This document shows positions 11,520-24,400 of a stretch of DNA of 64,000 nt, piece after piece. Both the position numbers and the translations under genes were made by a program. Every line of letters begins with the position of its first letter. Position 1 is the stretch's first letter. The stretch is from Arenicola marina (taxonomy: Eukaryota > Annelida > Polychaeta > Arenicolidae), in assembly GCA_964019135.1 (NCBI GenBank), contig OZ025260.1, positions 37,739,373 to 37,803,372 of the forward strand, in the 5' to 3' direction. Under the pieces are notes generated by a model, which saw only the letters and a list, made by a program, of their open reading frames with translations, was not told the origin of the DNA and did not search any database.

Positions 11520-12150
11520 AGGATCTCATGGGATTATCTGAAATAATTCAAGAAGACAATGGATAAGAGATGGAACAGGGTAGCATGGTCTAGTAAGGAA
11601 ATGGATTAAGTAGATTGGACATTGTAAGATGTCTGGAAAGAGAAGACATGATGGTATGGCCTAGGAAGAGAACAGAACAAGCAAAGGATACATGATGAGA
11701 TGAGAAAACAGGGAAAAGAGGTGATGCAACCTGGTGAGATGGTGTAGGGATATAAAAAGAAGACAGAATGAATCAATGGACATATGGTCTTGGAAGAAAA
11801 CTATAATATTTATAAATATAATTGAAAGGCAGAGATGAGACATTGTGGGATGGTCTTAGATGAAACCTGAAAAAAAGATGAGACATGGTTGTATGGACCT
11901 GACAGAAAACAGAAAGAAGACAAGACTTGATTGAATGGTCTTAGATGAAATTATGAAAAAGATGGGACTTGGTGGTATGGCCTTGAAAGAAAACAGATAT
12001 GAGATGAGACAAGGTGGGATAATCTTGGATGAAAACTGACAGATGAGATGTGACAAGGTGGGATGGTATAGGAATACAACGGATGTGACATGGCATTATG
12101 ACCTGGTTAGATTGAATGATAAAAGAGAGGCAGAACTTGGTGGGGAGGTG
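11520..12150 (+). repeat. Degenerate minisatellite related to the 44-bp array
   Basis: Loose repeats of about 40-60 bp carry GAAGACA, GAGATGAGACA, GGTGGGATGGTCTAGG-like blocks. These match the order of blocks in the 44-bp unit at 13021-18765 (GAAGACTGGACAGACGAGATG, then GGGACATGGTGGGGTGGTCT). Divergence is high and units vary in length. I infer an older array of the same family about 1 kb from the young one. Confidence 0.65.
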
Positions 12151-13020
12151 TATATTGAAAGAGTGGTCTGACTTTATATAAGCTTAGTAGAGAAATATAT
12201 GCTAATGTTTATCACCGGCATGGAAACCTAGCATTGGTATGGCCGTCATATTGCTTAGCAATATTCCCTCCACTACCACCCGTCTGCCCCAATGCACGTA
12301 TTCAACTTTTATCGCTTTATGTTATGGCCTAAGTAGATAAATACATGCTAATAGCACATATCCCCCCACCTCCTCAATCATGTACTGCTTCCTCTAGTTG
12401 CATTACAACAAACGAGTTTCCATACGTAACACCGCCATCTGGGCTCAACGTCCAAGGCGGGATACATTATTCCTATTTTCTCATTCCTGCCAGCTCCGCT
12501 ATCGCCCATTACTCCCCAGTGATGGTTTGTGCCGCCAACCCGGCCAGGTTCTAGATGTTTTCTGGCACTCAGGGGCAAATGGCGCCCGGCCCATGGTTAT
12601 CGATCAACACTGGGTGAGACAAAGGTTGCATTAACGAGCCGAAAGTGGAGTGGCTGGGTATCACGCCCACTTCAAGCTGCATCAACACAAACACAGAGCC
12701 AGGGACTGTTTACTCTGTTAAATATTAGGCCGTATTGTTTGTAATTAGGAGGAGGCCTGGACGTCAACAGGTTCCGGTGTCTGTTATTTCCAATGTTTAT
12801 CGCCATGTTGAACCGTTTCACGGGGTGTTGATCTCGCGCTTTAGATAAACTCGATATTCTTTTGCATGGGATTGGGATAATATTTCATTACCGCTCCGAC
12901 ATGTGACGCTCCATATCCTTTTCCCGCTCTGTAATGCATCACTCGTCGTTGATGTATACCGTCAGCTGGTTATGGACCTGAACCATGCTTCTTGTAAAAT
13001 GGCGAATACGAAAACTAGCA
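12151..13020. other. Spacer between degenerate and young 44-bp arrays
   Basis: No gene supported. Several short overlapping ORFs at 12345-12744 are mutually exclusive and unrecognised. Confidence 0.4.
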
Positions 13021-16000
13021 GAGACATATGAGAAAGACTTGACAGACGAGATGGGACATGGTGGGGTGGTCTAGAGGAAGACTGGGCAGACGAGATGGGA
13101 CATGGTGGGGTGGTCTAGAGGAAGACTGGACAGACGAGATGGGACATGGTGGGGTGGTCCAGAGGAAGACTGGACAGACGAGATGGGACATGGTGGTGGT
13201 CTAGAGGAAGACTGGACAGACGAGATGGGACATGGTGGGGTGGTCCAGAGGAAGACTGGACAGACGAGATGGGACATGGTGGGGTGGTCTAGAGGAAGAC
13301 TGGACAGACGAGATTGGACATGGTGGGGTGGTCTAGAGGAAGACTGGACAGACGAGATGGGACATGGTGGGGTGGTCCAGAGGAAGACTGGACAGACGAG
13401 ATGGGACATGGTGGGGTGGTCTAGAGGAAGACTGGACAGACGAGATGGGACATGGTGGGGTGGTCCAGAGGAAGACTGGCCAGACGAGATGGGACATGGT
13501 GGGGTGGTCTAGAGGAAGATTGGACAGACGAGATGGGACATGGTGGGGTGGTCTAGAGGAAGACTGGACAGACGAGATGTGACATGGTGGGGTGGTCTAG
13601 ATTGGTTGGTTATTCAGGACGCTTTAACCACTTTTGGTCATATCGCGTCAATGGGAGAAGGAAGGGAGAGTGGAGCCATGTCCCCGGGGGTAACCCCCTA
13701 CTTATTACGAAGAAAGACTTGGGATCTTTATCCTGCGACAACACAGACATGGCCACAGCGGGGCGCGAACCATCGACCCACGCGCCGTTAGGCTCTCAGG
13801 TGACCAGAGCACTCAATGCGAGCGCTCTAGCCCACTGAGCTGTCGCGCCGGCCCCGGGTGGTCTAGAGGAAGACTGGACAGACGAAATGTGACATGGTGG
13901 GGTGGTCTAGAGGAAGACTGGACAGACGCGATGGGACATGGGGTGGTGGTCTAGAGGAAGACTGGACAGACGAGATGTGACATGGTGGGGTGGTCTAGAG
14001 GAAGACTGGATAGACGAGATGGGACATGGTGGGGTGGTCTAGAGGAAGACTGGGACAGACGAGATGTGACATGGTGGGGTGGTCTAGAGGAAGACTGGAT
14101 AGACGAGATGGGACATGGTGGGGTGGTCTAGAGGAAGACTGGATAGACGAGATGGGACATGGTGGGGTGGTCTAGAGGAAGACTGGACAGACGAGATGTG
14201 ACATGGTGGGGTGGTCTAGAGGAAGACTGGATAGACGAGATGGGACATGGTGGGGTGGTCTAGAGGAAGACTGGACAGACGAGATGTGACATGGTGGGGT
14301 GGCCTGGAGGAAGACTGGACAGACGAGATGTGACATGGTGGAGTGGTCTAGAGGAAGACTGGATAGACGAGATGGGACATGGTGGGGTGGTCTAGAGGAA
14401 GACTGGATAGACGAGATGGGACATGGTGGGGTGGTCTAGAGGAAGACTGGACAGACGAGATGTGACACGATGGGGTAGCCTAGAGGAAGACTGGACAGAC
14501 GAGATGTGACATGGTGGGGTGGTCTAGAGGAAGACTGGACAGACGAGATGGGACATGGTGGGGTGGTCTAGAGGAAGACTGGACAGACGAGATGTGACAT
14601 GGTGGGGTGGTCTAGAGGAAGACTGGATAGACGAGATGAGACATGGTGGGGTGGCCTAGAGGAAGACTAGACAGACGAGATGTGACATGGTGGGGTGGTC
14701 TAGAGGAAGACTGGATAGACGAGATGGGACATGGTGGGGTGGTCTAGAAGAAGACTGGATAGACGCGATGGGACATGGTGGGGTGGTCTAGAGGAAGACT
14801 GGACAGACGAGATGTGACATGGTGGGGTGGTCTAGAGGAAGACTGGATAGACGAGATGGGACATGGTGGGGTGGTCTAGAGGAAGACTGGACAGACGAGA
14901 TGGGACATGGTGGGGTGGTCTAGAGGAAGACTGGACAGACGAGATGTGACATGGTGGGGTGGTCTAGAGGAAGACTGGACAGACGAGATGGGACATTGTG
15001 GGGTGGTCTAGAGGAAGACTGGACAGACGAGATGGGACATGGTGGGGTGGTCTAGAGGAAGACTGGACAGACGCGATGGGACATGGTGGGGTGGTCTAGA
15101 GGAAGACTGGACATACGAGATGTGGCATGGTGGGGTGGTCTAGAGGAAGACTGGATAGACGAGATGGGACATGGTGGGGTGGTCTAGAGGAAGACTGGAC
15201 AGACGAGATGAGACATGGTGGGGTGGCCTAGAGGAAGACTGGACAGACGAGATGGGACATGGTGGGGTGGTCTAGAGGAAGACTGGACAGACGAGATGGG
15301 ACATGGTGGGGTGGTCTAGAGGAAGACTGGACAGACGAGATGTGACATGGTGGGGTGGTCTAGAGGAAGACTGGACAGACGAGATGGGACATGGTGGGGT
15401 GGTCTAGAGGAAGACTGGACAGACGAGATGAGACATGGTGGGGTGGCCTAGAGGAAGACTGGACAGACGAGATGGGACATGGTGGGGTGGTCTAGAGGAA
15501 GACTGGACAGACGAGATGAGACATGGTGGGGTGGCCTAGAGGAAGACTGGACAGACGAGATGGGACATTGTGGGGTGGTCTAGAGGAAGACTGGACAGAC
15601 GAGATGTGACATGGTGGGGTGGTCTAGAGGAAGACTGGACAGACGCGATGGGACATGGTGGGGTGGTCTAGAGGAAGACTGGACATACGAGATGTGACAT
15701 GGTGGGGTGGTCTAGAGGAAGACTGGATAGACGAGATGGGACATGGTGGGGTGGTCTAGAGGAAGACTGGACAGACGAGATGAGACATGGTGGGGTGGCC
15801 TAGAGGAAGACTGGACAGACGAGATGGGACATGGTGGGGTGGTCTAGAGGAAGACTGGACAGACGAGATGGGACATGGTGGGGTGGTCTAGAGGAAGACT
15901 GGACAGACGAGATGTGACATGGTGGGGTGGTCTAGAGGAAGACTGGACAGACGAGATGGGACATGGCGGGGTGGCCTAGAGGAAGACTGGACAGACGAGA

Positions 16001-18765
16001 TGTGACATGGTGGGGTGGTCTAGAGGAAGACTGGATAGACGAGATGGGACATGGTGGGGTGGTCTAGAGGAAGACTGGATAGACGAGATGTGACATGGTG
16101 GGGTGGTCTAGAGGAAGACAGGATAGACGAGATGTGACATGGTGGGGTGGTCTAGAGGAAGACTGGACAGACGAGATGGGACATGGTGGGGTGGTCTAGA
16201 GGAAGACTGGACAGACGAGATGTGACATGGTGGGGTGGTCTAGAGGAAGACTGGACAGACGCGATGGGACATGGTGGGGTGGTCTAGAGGAAGACTGGAC
16301 AGACGAGATGTGACATGGTGGGGTGGTCTAGAGGAAGACTGGATAGACGAGATGGGACATGGTGGGGTGGTCTAGAGGAAGACTGGACAGACGAGATGAG
16401 ACATGGTGGGGTGGCCTAGAGGAAGACTGGACAGACGAGATGTGACATGGTGGGGTGGTCTAGAGGAAGACTGGACAGACGAGATGGGACATGGTGGGGT
16501 GGTCTAGAGGAAGACTGGACAGACGAGATGGGACATGGTGGGGTGGTCTAGAGGAAGACTGGACAGACGAGATGAGACATGGTGGGGTGGCCTAGAGGAA
16601 GACTGGACAGACGAGATGGGACATGGTGGGGTGGTCTAGAGGAAGACTGGACAGACGAGATGAGACATGGTGGGGTGGCCTAGAGGAAGACTGGACAGAC
16701 GAGATGGGACATGGTGGGGTGGCCTAGAGGAAGACTGGACAGACGAGATGGGACATGGTGGGGTGGTCTAGAGGAAGACTGGACAGACGAGATGGGACAT
16801 GGTGGGGTGGTCTAGAGGAAGACTGGACAGACGAGATGAGACATGGTGGGGTGGCCTAGAGGAAGACTGGACAGACGAGATGGGACATGGTGGGGTGGTC
16901 TAGAGGAAGACTGGACAGACGAGATGAGACATGGTGGGGTGGCCTAGAGGAAGACTGGGCAGACGAGATGGGACATGGTGGGGTGGTCTAGAGGAAGACT
17001 GGACAGACGAGATGAGACATGGCGAGATGGTCTAATGAGGCACTGGACAGACGAGATGGGACATGGTGGGGTGGTCTAGAGGTAGACTGGACAGACGAGA
17101 TGTGACATGGTGGGGTGGTCTAGAGGAAGACTGGACAGACGAGATGTGACATGGTGGGGTGGTCTAGAGGAAGACTGGACAGACGAGATGAGACATGGTG
17201 GGGTGGCCTAGAGGAAGACTGGACAGACGAGATGGGACATGGTGGGGTGGTCTAGAGGAAGACTGGACAGACGAGATGTGACATGGTGGGGTGGTCTAGA
17301 GGAAGACTGGACAGACGAGATGGGACATGGTGGGGTGGTCTAGAGGAAGACTGGACAGACGAGATGGGACATGGTGGGGGTGGTCTAGAGGAAGACTGGA
17401 CAGACGAGATGGGACATGGTGGGGTGGTCTAGAGGAAGACTGGACAGACGAGATGGGACATGGTGGGGTGGCCTAGAGGAAGACTGGACAGACGAGATGA
17501 GACATGGTGGGGTGGCCTAGAGGAAGACTGGACAGACGAGATGGGACATGGTGGGGTGGTCTAGAGGAAGACTGGACAGACGAGATGGGACATGGTGGTG
17601 GAGTGGTCTAGAGGAAGACTGGACAGACGAGATGGGACATGGTGGGGTGGTCTAGAGGAAGACTGGACAGACGAGATGTGACATGGTGGGGTGGTCTAGA
17701 GGAAGACTGGACAGACGAGATGGGACATGGTGGGGTGGCCTAGAGGAAGACTGGACAGACGAGATGGGACATGGTGGGGTGGTCTAGAGGAAGACTGGAC
17801 AGACGAGATGTGACATGGTGGTGGGGTGGTCTAGAGGAAGACTGGACAGACGAGATGGGACATGGTGGGGTTGTCTAGAGGAAGACTGGACAGACGAGAT
17901 GGGACATGGTGGGGTGGTCTAGAGGAAGACTGGACAGACGAGATGAGACATGGTGGGGTGGCCTAGAGGAAGACTGGACAGACGAGATGGGACATGGTGG
18001 GGTGGTCTAGAGGAAGACTGGACAGACGAGATGGGACATGGTGGGGTGGTCTAGAGGAAGACTGGACAGACGAGATGGGACATGGTGGGGTGGTCTAAAG
18101 GAAGACTGGACAGACGAGATGAGACATGGTGGGGTGGCCTAGAGGAAGACTGGACAGACGAGATGGGACATGGTGGGGTGGTCTAGAGGAAGACTGGACA
18201 GACGAGATGGGACATGGTGGGGTGGTCCAGAGGAAGACTGGACAGACGAGATGGGACATGGTGGGGTGGCCTAGAGGAAGACTGGACAGACGAGATGGGA
18301 CATGGTGGGGTGGTCTAGAGGAAGACTGGACGTACGAGATGTGACATGGTGGGGTGGTCTAGAGGAAGACTGGACAGACGAGATGAGGCATGGTGGGGTG
18401 GCCTAGAGGAAGACTGGACAGACGAGATGGGACATGGTGGGGTGGTCTAGAGGAAGACTGGACAGACGAGATGGGACATGGTGGGGTGGTCCAGAGGAAG
18501 ACTGGACAGACGAGATGGGACATGGTGGGGTGGCCTAGAGGAAGACTGGACAGACGAGATGGGACATGGTGGGGTGGTCTAGAGGAAGACTGGACGTACG
18601 AGATGTGACATGGTGGGGTGGTCTAGAGGAAGACTGGACAGACGAGATGGGACATGGTGGGGTGGTCTAGAGGAAGACTGGACGTACGAGATGTGACATG
18701 GTGGGGTGGTCTAGAGGAAGACTGGACAGACGAGATGGGACATGGTGGGGTGTTCTAGTGGAAAT
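13021..18765 (+). repeat. 44-bp tandem array, about 125 units
   Basis: The unit begins GAGGAAGACTGGACAGACGA, continues GATGGGACAT and ends GGTGGGGTGGTCTA (44 bases). The array runs almost without break to 18765, interrupted by a SINE at 13601-13855 and rare units with altered length (for example near 17030 and 17590). A few sites vary repeatedly: GGGACAT/GTGACAT/GAGACAT, TCTAGA/CCTAGA/TCCAGA, ACAGAC/ATAGAC. Higher-order repetition is seen at the right end: a block at 18126-18389 repeats at 18390 with a 264-bp (6-unit) shift, marked by the variant CGTACGAG. Since 44 is not a multiple of 3, reading frames rotate over 132 bp, giving ORFs such as 13102-13512 that are not genes. Confidence 0.97.
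13601..13855 (-). mobile_element. Full-length-looking tRNA-derived SINE inside the 44-bp array
   Basis: On the minus strand it starts with a tRNA-like head: A box region AGCTCAGTGGGCTAGAG and B box region GGTTCGCGCCC. The family core follows (GGATAAAGATCCCAAGTCTT) and then CGCGATATGACCAAAAGTGG, ending in an ACCA-type tail. GGGTGGTCTAG occurs on both sides (13590-13600 and 13856-13866), an 11-bp target-site duplication, although the target is itself repetitive. About 255 bases long. It interrupts the array and so is younger than at least that part of it. Confidence 0.88.
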
Positions 18766-19259
18766 AATACAATCTACAGTCGAATAAGTAAATAGCCAAT
18801 TGATGTAAAATAACTCAAACCCTATTTTCCAAACTAGATTAACATTTCAAGGAAAAACGGAACATCGGGAAATCAAACGAATGGTTTGTAGTATTATCTG
18901 TCATGCGGTACGAAATAATATCGGGACCACAATAATTGATGAAACTTGACTTTTATAGATATATTGTGAATAATATATTCTAAAATGGCTTGTGAAACGT
19001 AGAATGCGTTTTTCTGTCTACTGCCTTAGGGCGTGATTCCCCTGCGAATCCATATATATGTATATGGATATAGTTGAGTATCGGTTCGAGATACTGGTTA
19101 GCTATAGGCACTTTACAATATTTCTGTTTTATTTCAGGCATACGCTGTGGCTGGGAATACAAATGACTGACGACGTTGGGTTTTATTAACCTGTGTCAAT
19201 ATGACATAAATCCTGTTCTGTTGCTTGATGGACCTAGGACTGCGCCTGGACTGGGAAGC
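18766..19259. other. AT-rich flank between the array and the KLHL8 upstream region
   Basis: Unique AT-rich DNA with no supported gene or repeat. Confidence 0.4.
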
Positions 19260-20311
19260 AAACTCAGAGCCATACACGTAACCCAGCCCCCCTCCCCCCA
19301 CCGACCGCCCGCCCGCCGCCGGCGCCATCCGTCTGGCGTTCATCAGTGACACTCTTTCCTTCGACCCCACCCTCGCCACCCTCCACCCCACACTGCTCGG
19401 CGGAGCCTGCGATGGCTTCCGGCGATATGGACGAAGGGCTGGTGAGCGCAGTCTCCGACACTGGCTGACTCGGGGCTGGGTGGGTGCGGGGGTCGCTGGG
19501 TAGCGGTGGAAGTGGGACTCGGGGCTGGGTGGGTGCGGGGGTCGCTGGGTAGCGGTGGAAGTGGGGAGTGGGAAGACGGTGGCGGTGGAGGATGTCAGAC
19601 CTAACGCTGGAAGTGGATATTTCACGCGTTGTCCGCTAGAGGGCCAATCAATAAGCATCGTCTTCACTTCCGCAGCCAATGAGTGAGTCGTGTTCCCCTG
19701 GCGGCCAAGGCAATAGGGAGAGTGAGAGAGAGAGGTAGAGATAGATAGGGAGAGAGACAGGATAAGGTAGAACGAGAAAGAGAGGCCAAAGAGTGACAGA
19801 GAGAAAGAGGGAGAGAGTGGGAGACGGACCGACAGAGAGAGCCTTGTATACTCGTAGGCTGAGCTCCACCCACCCCCTAGCCCCAGGGGTTGCACAGGGA
19901 ATCTCCACCCTCCTGATGTGTCCCACACGGACCCATGGTCGGGGACCCTACCGGTAGCAGCCCACTCTAAAGGCTGCCCTGGTCAAGCCCGCCGTCCGGC
20001 GGCCCTCATATTTGCCCTCCCAGGGGAGGATGGACAATCATATTAGGCCTTGAAGGCTGTCGGCCTTCATTTATCGCCTTGGATCGGCGTGGGGTACGTC
20101 ATAAGGGGGCTAGCTCGTGTGTGAGAAGCGCACATCTTGTGGAGATTACTCGCATGTGGAATGAAGTAACACAAAACGTGGTGATCGAATTTGGATTCAA
20201 CCAGATCTGAATATAATACAGCGACGTGCTTGGCAGTCACGGGCGGAGACGCGAGTCAGACGGTAGTAAGTAGATTCCTAAAGCTAAGGGTTTGCAAAGG
20301 GTGGTCAGGCA
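19260..20311 (+). promoter_or_regulatory. CpG- and C-rich upstream region of KLHL8 (promoter/5' UTR candidate)
   Basis: The region directly upstream of the KLHL8 start is much richer in CpG and GC than the flanking DNA (for example about 19285-19400 and 19960-20110). It contains a 50-bp tandem duplication (about 19467-19566) and a GA-rich tract (about 19705-19840). No TATA box is obvious. This fits a CpG-type promoter and 5' UTR, but the transcription start and any upstream non-coding exon cannot be seen. Confidence 0.4.
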
Positions 20312-21470
20312 ATGTCGGACAAACACGCTTCGCCGCCGAGGCCGAATTCCTTGCATACGTCATCGTCGACGTCATCCTCATCCACCGGAAGCGAAAGCGG
20401 CGGCAGCGGAAGTGGTGGTGTTCTGGCGGGAGATAGGGTGCGGACCCCGCCGGCCGCGCCGCCCACCCCCCCGTTGCGGCGGGCCTCCTCCCAGCCCTGC
20501 TCCCCGACCCAGGTGACACTCACCCTGGACGGCGTGAGCGAGCCGCACGTGGCCAGCTTTAGCACCCCGCCACTGCGGAAGCTCCGCCACCCGGACAGGA
20601 TGTCGCGCCCGGAAGTCTCGTCGGCAGACGAGAACAGCCCGTCCTTTACGTACGAAGCGAAATCGCTGTACGGCGAGGCCTTTCGGACGCTGTACGACTT
20701 CTACCAGAACCGCCAGCTGTGTGACGTGGAGGTGACGTGCGGCGGGCGTACCCTGCACTGCCACCGCCTCGTCCTGGCCTGCTCCAGCCGCTACTTCCGG
20801 TCCATGTTCACCTCGGAGATGGCCGAGAGTCGCCAGGCGAAGGTCAACATTCAGGATATCGACGGCGCGGCGCTGGAGAAGCTCATCGTGTTCGCCTACA
20901 CGGCTCAGATCCGGCTGAGCACGGACAATGTCCAGTCCTTGCTGTACGCGTCCTCCATCCTGCAGGTGGAGAACGTCGCCCAGGCGTGCTGCGAGTTCAT
21001 GAAGACCCACCTCCATCCGACCAACTGCATCGGCATCCGGGCATTCGCCGAGCAGCACGGGCGCAACGAGCTGATTGCGCGCGCCGATCAATACACGCGG
21101 GATCACTTCCAGGAGGTGGTCGACTGCGACGAGTTCGCGTCGATGTCGGCGTCGCACTTGGAGACGCTTCTGACGTCACCAGACCTGAATGTGTGCAGCG
21201 AGGTGGAGGTGTACGAGGCGGTGATGCGGTGGGTGAAACATGACGTGGCCGGGCGCCAGGGCCACCTGCTCTCGCTGATGGGGCACGTCAAGCTGGGTCT
21301 GCTCCCCGCCGGCTACCTCCTGGACACGGTCTGTAACGAGGACCTCGTGCGCCGCAGCCTCCAGTGCCGCGACCTCATGGACGACGCCAAGCACTACCAG
21401 TTGTCCCTCGCCCACGTCGTACCCGACGTCAAGCTGTCAGAGGCCATCTTCCCGAGAAAGAGCTGCGCTG
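20312..21470 (+). CDS. KLHL8: KLHL8 coding exon 1 (N-terminal extension, BTB, BACK)
   Basis: Encodes residues 1-386 plus the first base of codon 387. Starts GCA|ATGTCGGAC and ends GCTG|GTGAGT. The BTB core includes [20 protein letters not shown] and the BACK domain includes [14 protein letters not shown]. Third positions are strongly G/C biased, unlike the F-box gene. BTB and BACK in one large exon is common in this family. Confidence 0.95.
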
Positions 21471-24400
21471 GTGAGTACTGCTTTTGCTAATAGAACTGTA
21501 TGGTGTAAACTTTTCTATCCATATACCATGTCCGAGCGTCATATAACGCCTCCCGCCGGCCATTATTGTGATGTGTGTCTGGCGTGTGCCATACATCAAA
21601 TAGTAATTAGGCATGAAAACATGGGAGCCTCCGTGGCCGAGTGATAGACCGCTCGACTGCAGGTCCCGTGTTGGAAACCCGGTCAGGCCATCTCATCTGG
21701 GGCATAGTTCATTCATTTTCCCGGAGGTTCCTTGGCCAATTTAGCCGCGGATCATTTTTAACAACCTTGTCTGTCTCTTTCAGTCGGAGGACCACCTGTC
21801 AGGTTCACGTGCGATGGCTGTGCATTCAAAATCAGCTGATGTAATATTTGCTAAATATGAGTAATACGTGAGCCATACGGTGGTTCTCGCTGACCAGACA
21901 AGTGCGAATTCGCCCGCTGTCAGTGTCAGCTCCCATGTGTACAATGATGCTTGTGTTCCTCTCTCGTCCATCATTGTCCCAACGGAGTACGGAAAATTTC
22001 CCTGATGGGGGAGTTGTTGGGTGTTTGTCTGTGTCCCTTGGCACGCGAGAGCACAGTGGGCGGTCGTGAGCCCATTTTGCGGATCAGGATCCATATATCT
22101 CCCAAACAAAGTGTCGTATTGCATTTTTGCTGTATTACGTCTTCGCCGAATGAAAGCCAAACACAGATCATGCGAACGACTTCTGGCAGCATGCCCATAA
22201 CTGCTCATAGCCCTTCAGGTATCATCCCCATAATGCATCACGCAGAGCCAGATGTCTTCTGTCCGTCAAGCGTGTTTCTTTCACAGCGCAATAGCCACAT
22301 GTCACGATTTATGCTTTATGCAAAAACTGGATTTCAATAACCTGAACATCTGCACTAATATGTGACGGCTCATGTGTGATATTGGCTTGGTGCTGTACAC
22401 TAAGCTAAGTGCTTACAAAGCCACTGGTGATGGCTCCCATTATAATGCTCCTAACACTGGTGAACTGTGGGTGGCTCCCACTATAATGCTCCTAGCACTG
22501 GTGAACTGTGGGTGGCTCCCATTATAATGCTCCTAGCACTTTTCTATCCATATACCATGTCCGAGCGTCATATAACGCCTCCCGCCGGCCATTATTGTGA
22601 TGTGTGTCTGGCGTGTGCCATACATCAAATAGTAATTAGGCATGAAAACATGGGAGCCTCCGTGGCCGAGTGATAGACCGCTCGACTGCAGGTCCCGTGT
22701 TGGAAACCCGGTCAGGCCATCTCATCTGGGGCATAGTTCATTCATTTTCCCGGAGGTTCCTTGGCCAATTTAGCCGCGGATCATTTTTAACAACCTTGTC
22801 TGTCTCCTTCAGTCGGAGGACCACCTGTCAGGTTCACGTACGATGGCTGTGCATTCAAAATCAGCTGATGTAATATTTGCTAAATATGAGTAATACGTGA
22901 GCCATACGGTGGTTCTCGCTGACCAGACAAGTGCGAATTCGCCCGCTGTCAGTGTCAGCTCCCATGTGTACAATGATGCTTGCGTTCCTCTCTCGTCCAT
23001 CATTGTCCCAACGGAGTACGGAAAATTTCCCTGATGGGGGAGTTGTTGGGTGTCTGTCTGTGTCCCTTGGCACGCGAGGGCACAGTGGGCGGTCGTGAGC
23101 CCATTTTGCGGATCAGGATCCATATATCTCCCAAACAAAGTGTCGTATTGCATTTTTGCTGTATTACGTCTTCGCCGAATGAAAGCCAAACACAGATCAT
23201 GCGAACGACTTCTGGCAGCATGCCCATAACTGCTCATAGCCCTTCAGGTATCATCCCCATAATGCATCACGCAGAGCCAGATGTCTTCTGTCCGTCAAGC
23301 GTGTTTCTTTCACAGCGCAATAGCCACATGTCACGATTTATGCTTTATGCAAAAACTGGATTTCAATAACCTGAACATCTGCACTAATATGTGACGGCTC
23401 ATGTGTGATATTGGCTTGGTGCTGTACACTAAGCTAAGTGCTTACAAAACCACTGGTGATGGCTCCCATTATAATGCTCTTAACACTGGTGAACTGTGGG
23501 TGGCTCCCACTATAATGCTCCTAGCACTGGTGAACTGTGGGTGGCTCCCATTATAATGCTCCTAGCACTTTTCTATCCATATACCATGTCCGAGCGTCAT
23601 ATAACGCCTCCCGCCGGCCATTATTGTGATGTGTGTCTGGCGTGTGCCATACATCAAATAGTAATTAGGCATGAAAACATGGGAGCCTCCGTGGCCGAGT
23701 GATAGACCGCTCGACTGCAGGTCCCGTGTTGGAAACCCGGTCAGGCCATCTCATCTGGGGCATAGTTCATTCATTTTCCCGGAGGTTCCTTGGCCAATTT
23801 AGCCGCGGATCATTTTTAACAACCTTGTCTGTCTCTTTCAGTCGGAGGACCACCTGTCAGGTTCACGTGCGATGGCTGTGCATTCAAAATCAGCTGATGT
23901 AATATTTGCTAAATATGAGTAATACGTGAGCCATACGGTGGTTCTCGCTGACCAGACAAGTGCGAATTCGCCCGCTGTCAGTGTCAGCTCCCATGTGTAC
24001 AATGATGCTTGCGTTCCTCTCTCGTCCATCATTGTCCCAACGGAGTACGGAAAATTTCCCTGATGGGGGAGTTGTTGGGTGTTTGTCTGTGTCCCTTGGC
24101 ACGCGAGGGCACAGTGGGCGGTCGTGAGCCCATTTTGCGGATCAGGATCCATATATCTCCCAAACAAAGTGTCGTATTGCATTTTTGCTGTATTACGTCT
24201 TCGCCGAATGAAAGCCAAACACAGATCATGCGAACGACTTCTGGCAGCATGCCCATAACTGCTCATAGCCCTTCAGGTATCATCCCCATAATGCATCACG
24301 CAGAGCCAGATGTCTTCTGTCCGTCAAGCGTGTTTCTTTCACAGCGCAATAGCCACATGTCACGATTTATGCTTTATGCAAAAACTGGATTTCAATAACC

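Noticed and set aside
13102-13582. Trp/Gly-rich repeat ORFs in the 44-bp array
   Set aside because: Frame rotation of a 44-bp unit over 132 bases; ORFs end wherever a variant unit makes a stop.
20378-21291. Minus-strand long ORFs opposite KLHL8 exon 1
   Set aside because: GC-rich antisense shadows of a clearly homologous BTB-BACK exon.
21780-24398. Conserved 142-aa and 129-aa ORFs in each 1029-bp copy
   Set aside because: Conservation is only due to recent near-identical copies. ORFs on both strands overlap and resemble no family.
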